DNA of 64,000 bases. Source: Cladorrhinum sp. PSN259. Lineage: Eukaryota; Ascomycota; Sordariomycetes; Sordariales; Podosporaceae. Made by a program: the position numbers and the translations under genes. Location of the stretch: contig MU867069.1 of assembly GCA_033725935.1 (NCBI GenBank), forward strand, positions 1-64,000. Reading direction: 5' to 3'. The notes beneath the pieces were generated by a model that worked only from the letters and a program-made list of their open reading frames with translations, had not been told where the DNA came from and did not search any database. Positions 58,370 to 64,000 of the stretch are shown here, piece by piece (position 1 is the stretch's first letter; each line of letters begins with the position of its first letter).

Positions 58370-58640
58370 TCTGGTACATATCAGAGAGAGTAAAGTACGC
58401 ATGTAAAAGAGCATAAACTCACCTAGCACGCGGTTTGAGAAATCAAGTATGCAGATCAGGATACCCAGTATGCGTATAAAGAAGCAATGAAAACCTCAAC
58501 GGGAGTTGAATACGTTTACATATATGTTGGGGAGGCATAAAAAGGAGCAAATCAGGTATAATGTATATTTTGTATTTTCTCTCAATTCTCTTTACGGCGT
58601 GCATATGCCATCGATTGACATATGTACTCTTGGTGGCGAT
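58370..58640 (+). repeat. Dispersed copy of the 29.3-kb repeat family
   Basis: Contains GGCATAAAAAGGAGCAAATCAGG plus degenerate GCATGTAAAAGAGCATAAA and GCGTATAAAGAAGCAATGAAA units, and ends in TTTGTAT..CTCT..GCGTGCAT..CCATCGATTGACAT, the same terminal arrangement seen at 29755-29810. Similarity judged by eye. Confidence 0.5.
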
Positions 58641-60098
58641 TTGTATCAGTGATTTTTTCGGCCCATGTGAGGTCTCCTAAGCACTTATTTGGAGTTCAAA
58701 GATTGGGAGCAACTGTCCAATTTCGGGCTCTCCAGGAAATCCAGTGAACGACACATTTTATTATTTTGAAGCTTAACAGTGCAAGCCCCAGTTGGGCTAC
58801 AGCTTGGCCGAGCAGTCTGGGTATAGAGAGAAGAATAATATGAGAAAGACGAGAGCAAATAACGCCAGCAGAGGATCCAATCGTGCCAGGAATCTGGCAA
58901 CTAAGACTTGAACAAGGCTTGTATGATTGGGAACCTCAGAGAGTAGGCTCGCGACGTTTTCATCAGTGAAGAACTCCAGGCATTGTAGCCGCTGTCTAAG
59001 TAAAAATTCTACATGGATGAGGGGGTTTAATGAGCTACTCTTTCACAGCTACGCAAAGCCTTTGCTGCACCGCAAGTTCAGGCTGGGCCCACCAACCCCA
59101 AAACAGTTTGCCTACCACAGCCGCATGCCATGGTTATTTTCCTGGTAGACGTGGGTTTCTCGGGTCCCACGCGCGTCTCGCTCCCGACCCCAATCATCTG
59201 ACCCTTAGATCCTTTCAAAACCAAAGGGCGGCCTAACTAGTCCGAGAAGGCAAAGAAGCGGCAGGAATCTCGCTAGCGAGCTTGGTTCCTTTGCCACATG
59301 CTTTCTATAATGGCAAATCGAGCTCTGGCCGGGGTCATATTGGTAGCACTCCTGAGATGCGTTGACTGCCAAGCAAACGGCTGTATTTCCTTCCGATCCA
59401 AAGACCTTTGACCTACAATTCTACCCCATGTGAGAATTACTTCAAGCTAGTGAGAAGAAGCGACACCTATCATGCGAAGTTGGGGCGGCTGACCCGTGGT
59501 TGCAGCGACAATAAACCTCCTGAACCCCTTAATATGGACCCACTTTTTTCCCAATACGGGTTTGAATAAACACACAATGAGCACTGAATAGACGGGGCTT
59601 GCCGACGGCAACCCTCACATGCGACAAAGACCAGCAGTCCCCGAAGATGTCCATGTCGGCACAGGAATTGAGCCTTTGATAGGAATGGCTCCTGGATCTC
59701 GAGAGGACTCGTCGGGCTAGCCAGGCCTCTTAGGGACCGATCGAGGACCGATCCAAGTTTGTTTCAACCTCTCCCGCCGCCTGCAGTCCAGCATCTTTGT
59801 TTTAGTCAATGGAAGTTGGCGACGACGAGGTGAGCAGTTCCAAATCAGGATCTGAATAGTTCATTGAGACCTCGACTCTGACAACAAAGTCCAGGTGCGC
59901 GCAACAAGAAACGAAAGATCAACTTCTTTTTCCCCAATCTGGTCAAGCTCGATGTGTAGACGGTTGGCATGGCCCACCAGTTCTTTGAGTTTGGTTCTAT
60001 TCGTGTAATTGTGTCAGAGGGGAGTTCCTCTAGTACCGCAACTCTGTAGCGCTTATTGAGACAATAAACACCATGATCTGAATAACGGCCTCGACGTC
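58641..60098. other. Intergenic, upstream region of the pheromone gene
   Basis: No gene seen. Contains HMG-type core motifs CTTTGT (59795-59800) and ACAAAG (59884-59889); their relevance is inferred only. Confidence 0.35.
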
Positions 60099-60106
60099 TA
60101 TATAAG
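60099..60106 (+). promoter_or_regulatory. TATA box of pheromone precursor gene
   Basis: TATATAAG 146 bases before the ATG, followed by a CT/CA-rich leader (CTTTCACACAAAAAACC) typical of highly expressed fungal genes. Confidence 0.5.
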
Positions 60107-60251
60107 ACGACATCGAGCACCTCTCCTTAACGGCCTCTTCTCCTCCTCCTCACCCCGTTCTCAAGACAAACTATACGGTCTTCCAGACGATCACAATCCT
60201 TTCAGTTCTTCACTTTCACACAAAAAACCAAAAACCACCCCAACCGTCAAC

Positions 60252-60923
60252 ATGAAGTTCTCCCTTCCCATCACCCTTCTCGCCGTCGCGGCCGTCGATG
60301 CTGCCGCTGTCCAGGAGGACAAGCGCTTCTGCAACACCGAGGGCCAGTCTTGCCACACCGTTGCCCGCGCCGCCGAGGCTTTCACCAACGCCATCAAGAC
60401 CTCCACCGTCACTGCCCGTGACAACTCGGCCGCTGCCGTCGTTGCCGCCCGCCAGGTTGACCAGCTCGCCCTCGCCATCTCCGCCTCCCAGACTGACCCC
60501 ATCACCTTCTACACGGCCCTTGGCCTCGGTGACCAGCTCCGGCTCGAGCAGAAGCCCACCGAGAAGCGTGAGGCCGCTCCGCAGTGGTGCCTCCGCTTCG
60601 TCGGCCAGTCCTGCTGGAAGCGTGATGCCTCCCCCGAGGCCGCCGAGGAGCAAAAGCGCTGCACCTCCGAGGGCTCCTCCTGCTGGCAGGCCAAGCGCGC
60701 CGCCGAGGCCGTCATCAACGCCATCGAGGCTTCCGGTGACAACCTCGCCAAGCGCGAGGCCGCTCCCCAGTGGTGCACCCATTTCGTCGGCCAGTCCTGC
60801 TGGAAGCGCAACGCCGCTCCCGAGGCTGCCTGCAACGCCCCCGACGGTGCCTGCACCAAGGCCACCCGCGACGTCCACGCCATGTACAACGCGGCCCGCC
60901 ACATCATCGATGCCTCCGCTTAA
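60252..60923 (+). CDS. Alpha-type peptide pheromone precursor
   Basis: Single exon, 223 residues, ATG in GTCAACATGAAG. Signal peptide MKFSLPITLLAVAAVDAAA, then a propeptide. Two mature pheromone repeats of twelve residues: QWCLRFVGQSCW (111-122) and QWCTHFVGQSCW (173-184), each preceded by KREAAP and followed by KR. Kex2-type KR sites also release other segments, including Cys-loop peptides FCNTEGQSCH (26-35) and CTSEGSSCW (137-145). Known: Sordariomycete alpha pheromones have the WC...GQ.CW form and are cut by Kex2, then trimmed by a STE13-type dipeptidyl peptidase that takes EA and AP. The predicted trimming enzyme is encoded ~5.5 kb upstream. The two repeats differ at LR versus TH. Confidence 0.93.
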   Translation: MKFSLPITLLAVAAVDAAAVQEDKRFCNTEGQSCHTVARAAEAFTNAIKTSTVTARDNSAAAVVAARQVDQLALAISASQTDPITFYTALGLGDQLRLEQKPTEKREAAPQWCLRFVGQSCWKRDASPEAAEEQKRCTSEGSSCWQAKRAAEAVINAIEASGDNLAKREAAPQWCTHFVGQSCWKRNAAPEAACNAPDGACTKATRDVHAMYNAARHIIDASA

Positions 60924-61697
60924 GCGAATCCATCGAGCATCAACACCAACCAAGCAGATATCAAAACTTCCCCCCCTCGCCGCTCGCTGTGTTGTCAGCA
61001 TGGTGTCATCATGACCTCTCTCTCCATCTTCGAATCTTGAAGCTACTACTTTTGTTCAAGGGGTTTGACGGCACTGAACACGAGAACAACAACGGGACGG
61101 TTTGGACAAAAAAAGGTTGTTGTTTTCATCATCTCTTACACGATCCCACAAAAAACTTACTACTTCTTCTTCTCTTCTTTGGATTATATTCCTTCCTGAC
61201 CTGGTTCGGCCTAAAAAAAAAGGCCAACTAGATGGACAGACACTTGGTTTTTTTTGGTTTACACAAACAAAACCTCGACAATCCCGCAGATATATATAAA
61301 CACAACCAAACCCCCTTCAATATTCTCTTCTCCTCGGAAATTCGTACCCGATACCCGGCAGAGCAAACCTTATAACCAGGTGCTTTGCATTTCCCAACAG
61401 TCGAAGCGTCAATGTATAAGTGACGCTGATTTAGGACTAACTGCGGGCTGGTCTGTCTCGTTGTTCCCAGCATCTATATAGCTACAAAATTTAAAATTCG
61501 TACGGCGTTGGGCCGGTTTTTTTTATTTTTCTGAGAGAGAAAAAGGATGACTTGTTCTCTTGTGTTTTGTTTGAAAGTGATATTTGATCGTCATGTTCTT
61601 GTGATTGAACTAATCCATAAAACAAGGCTCCTCGCTATGACCAACCTTGCGTATGTACATACTCAATATCATAATGTGATATCTCCAAGCACTCTCC
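60924..61697. other. Convergent intergenic region
   Basis: 3' UTRs of the pheromone gene (+) and the FMP32-like gene (-). No gene seen. Confidence 0.45.
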
Positions 61698-62569
61698 TTA
61701 CATCAACAAGCGCCAGGCACCCAACATGAGTGCAGCAAAACCCGTGCATACACCTATCAACCACTGCAACGTCTGAAACTTGACCTGCTCTAGCTGTTGC
61801 CTCAGCGCCGCCACCTCCTGCTCAATCTTTGTCTCGGTCTCTTTTATCTTCAATTCCTGCGACCCGGCCTCCTCTCGTATCCTGCCCTTCTCCAAGTTCA
61901 AATCAAGTCTTACACTGGCTTGAGTGCGTCCTATTTCGTCACGCAGCCGGCTGTTAAGCTTTGCAAGGTCGTTGGTGAGGCGCTCGTGGGCGGAGCGCGT
62001 CGCATTGGACTCTGTGCTGTCGGCTGAAAGAAGCTCGCTGCGCAACTTTGCAAAGTCGACTTTTTGAGTGTATGTTGCTTTTGCGGCGTCCTCGCGGAGA
62101 ACCATGGTTCGAGTGAGGTTTTGGATGCTATAGAAGCGAAAGTGTTAGTGGGGCAGTCAAAAAACGGGGCATACTTGTGGGATGGATCAAGATCGTACCT
62201 CTCTTCGATAACGTCATTGAGCACTTTCATCATGGCAACCGACTGTTCCTCGGTGAAGCCCTCCTCTTGTAAGCGCTGTACGAATCGGAGAGTATCAAAG
62301 TGGTGGTCTCGACCGCGGGGTGCTGAGGCATGGAACGAGCGTCGAAGCTCAGGGCTGCGGGCAATGCTGGACAAGCTTCGTGGTGATGGCCTCGTCGCCC
62401 CCGTTTCCCTCGTGTGGAGTGATCTTCTTTGTGGCTGTTGCTGCCATCTTGTTGTGTCCTTTGCTTGCTGAAACAACACTGCCGAAGCTCCAGGGAAGCT
62501 GCCCGAAGTTGTCGAGTTCCAGCTCAACCTTGGGAGCAGGAACCGTGGGAGAGCTTGCGCTGCGCTCAT
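61698..62569 (-). CDS. Mitochondrial FMP32/CCDC90 family protein (DUF1640)
   Basis: Exons 62569-62199 and 62127-61698; 266 residues. The N-terminus is an R/S-rich mitochondrial targeting region (RSLHTRETGATRPSPRSL, RRSFHASAPRG). Next comes the family signature HHFDTLRFVQRLQEEGFTEEQSVAMMKVLNDVIEES (the intron splits it), IQNLTRTMVLREDAAKATYTQKVDFAKLRSELL, a long coiled coil (ERLTNDLAKLNSRLRDEIGRTQASVRLDLNLEKGRIREE) and a C-terminal membrane helix (LQWLIGVCTGFAALMLGAWRLLM). Known: yeast FMP32 and human MCUR1/CCDC90B are inner-membrane proteins linked to cytochrome oxidase assembly and calcium-uniporter function. Length and domain order are normal. Confidence 0.92.
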
Positions 62570-63525
62570 TTTCTTTTGTTCAAGTATTTTCGCGAAGAGA
62601 TGCAATTGGGTATCGAGTGATCCAGAAAAAAATGTTGCAGTTGTAAAGGTGAGTCTTTAATAACTGGTCTTCGTCAACATCCACGTGCTGCTGCTGCAAT
62701 CAGTCATCTGCGACATGCCCAATGCCGGTTTCCGGGACCTTGAGGGAAAGTTTGGGAACCCCTGTTCTGCTGTGCTCCAGATGTCGCATGCCAAGACTTT
62801 CCTGGACACCCCACCAAAAGAATTTCATCAGCCACTCCTACACCAGCCACAGGCTTCTCCACACCTGGCTGGGCCCCACCAAGCTCGGCATCAAAAAGGG
62901 CATTCTCGCTCCCAAATTTTTTGAAACTTTTTCTTCTTTTCTCTCCATAATTTACAACGCAAACAATCAACATTCTCGAAACTAGCACTTGACGGGTGGG
63001 AGGTTCGCTTTTCCCTCGGGATCTGTCTGGACTCACGACCATTTCGTAACCTGTTTTCGAACGAATGGAGAGCAAACACCAACTTTGGATCTTGGGTGCG
63101 GTTCTTCCTTATTTCTCAATAGGAAGGAGCGCAATGATCGAACGTACACTACTTTTCTGCTGTGATTTCTTTGCCGTGTAGTAAACTACTTCCTAAATTC
63201 CATATTGTGCTCCATCTGCCATGAACCGTTGCCTGCTCGAATGCTGCGATTTTGAGTCACTTGATCGAGTCGTCGGATATGCCTTGCCGGTTGTGTGGTT
63301 TGATACCGAATATTTTGTTAGATGGACCCGAGTATGAGATTCTTGCAATGCATCTCAACTCCATCAAATTCTCTCCTCTTGCGCAAAGAACTAGGATACA
63401 TGCGTTGTATTTTCAAAGGGCCAAAAATCAACACAATCAACTGTAGTCTTTGGTTGTATTTCCTCCGTGAGTAAATACGTTTATATTAAACCAACAAACC
63501 CCAAGTGATATATTCATCATTACAC
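62570..63525. other. Intergenic, no gene seen
   Basis: FMP32-like promoter side and 3' UTR of the edge gene. The ORFs here are short and overlap each other. Confidence 0.45.
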
Positions 63526-64000
63526 CTATTTCTTCGCCTTGACCTTCTCCTTCTTCTTTTCTTTCGTCTTTTCCTTCACTTCATCCTTGACCTTCTCCTT
63601 GGAGCTTGACTTCTCCTTGGGGGCCTTCTCCTTCTCCTGTGTCTTCTCTTTCGTTGGTTCGATCTTCTCGGCCTTTTTCGCCTTCTTCTCTTTCTTCTCT
63701 TTCGGGGCCTCTCCATTGGTCTCCTTTTCGCCGCCTGCCTTGGCTTCCTCTTCCTTCTTCTCCTTCTTCTCTCCCTTTTTCAAGGCCCTAGGATCCAAAC
63801 CACGTCTTCTCATGGCATTGCGCTTCGCGCGGTCAATGTATTCCTTGTCGGCTTCGTCATCGAAATCGGCAAACTGCTCCTCCTTCTCCTCTTCCTCCTC
63901 AGTGCGGATGGGTGTCTTGTCCACAATCTCGGTGCTCTCAGTCGCTCTCACGTTGTTGTCCTTCTTGCCATTGGCGAGGACAGCATTTGGTGGCGTGGGG
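63526..64000 (-). CDS. Lysine/glutamate-rich protein, C-terminal part (5' end off window)
   Basis: The minus-strand frame is open from the window edge to the stop at 63526-63528 and clearly continues beyond 64000 (no in-frame ATG at the left of the visible part). The visible ~157 residues: NAVLANGKKDNNVRATES, an acidic block (RTEEEEEKEEQFADFDDEADKEYIDRA), a short basic motif (KRNAMRRRGLDPRAL) and then almost only K/E/P (KEKK, EKTQEKEKAPKEK, ending KVKAKK). Such KEKE tails occur in translation, ribosome-biogenesis and proteasome factors, but I cannot assign a family from the tail alone. Confidence 0.7.
   Translation of the reverse strand, partial: PTPPNAVLANGKKDNNVRATESTEIVDKTPIRTEEEEEKEEQFADFDDEADKEYIDRAKRNAMRRRGLDPRALKKGEKKEKKEEEAKAGGEKETNGEAPKEKKEKKAKKAEKIEPTKEKTQEKEKAPKEKSSSKEKVKDEVKEKTKEKKKEKVKAKK

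Noticed and set aside
60298..61014. 238-codon ORF overlapping the pheromone gene
   Set aside because: Serine/proline/arginine shadow created by the GC-rich codons of the real frame.

Overview
The window is nuclear DNA from a filamentous ascomycete, most likely a sordariomycete and probably in or near Sordariales. Genes have short GT..AG introns with CTAAC/CTGAC branch points. They include cytosolic ribosomal protein uL5, SmB, a nuclear-encoded mitochondrial ATP synthase alpha subunit, MPC1, a GH131 glucanase and an alpha-type peptide pheromone precursor with WC...GQSCW repeats as in Neurospora, Sordaria and Podospora. I cannot name the species. Exon coordinates were derived by hand from splice signals, frame continuity and protein family conservation.

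Layout. 0-7.3 kb: 3' end of an MFS transporter gene, a proline-rich low-complexity protein, a two-exon YbjQ/UPF0145 protein, a secreted GH131 enzyme and a small secreted unknown. 8.8-12.2 kb: PRA1-family protein, a crowded low-complexity ORF and a basic membrane protein. 12.5-17.2 kb: a complete MFS transporter and a 2EXR-domain protein. 17.2-20.7 kb: no convincing gene. 20.7-25 kb: thioredoxin-PITH protein and an unrecognised nuclear-looking protein. 25.6-31.7 kb: atp1 (7 exons), a minisatellite, and NAD(P)HX dehydratase. 31.7-35.8 kb: gene-poor, with a displaced inverted fragment of atp1. 35.8-42.2 kb: an unknown protein, the divergent pair RPL11/SmB, and MPC1. 42.2-46.2 kb: gene-poor. 46.2-57.4 kb: pyruvate carboxylase (14 exons), a STE13/DAP2-type dipeptidyl aminopeptidase and a four-exon orphan. 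60.3-64 kb: alpha-pheromone precursor, an FMP32/CCDC90-type mitochondrial protein and the 3' end of a lysine/glutamate-rich gene.

The most striking object is intron 5 of atp1. It is 1,104 bp against 53-242 bp for the other six-exon-gap introns of the gene, and carries a complete sense-strand 219-codon ORF. That ORF has the signature of a GIY-YIG nuclease (AIY...YIG, then R and Y/H) followed by a perfect C-x2-C-x12-H-x5-H zinc finger. The intron lies in one of the most conserved stretches of the F1 alpha subunit. This is what a homing endonuclease gene would look like inside a spliceosomal (not group I/II) intron of a nuclear gene. Close by, a 161-bp piece of the same gene (exon 6 end plus intron 6 start, 157/161 identical) sits inverted 3.7 kb downstream. 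Both atp1 and this fragment abut copies of one degenerate AGGAGTCAAATAGGCAT-type repeat, which also recurs near 58.5 kb. The locus has therefore been rearranged.

Functional themes: mitochondrial and central carbon metabolism (atp1, MPC1, pyruvate carboxylase, NAXD, FMP32) and the secretory or mating pathway. The dipeptidyl aminopeptidase is of the type that trims EA/AP dipeptides from Kex2-released pheromone, and the pheromone precursor nearby carries exactly such EAAP spacers.
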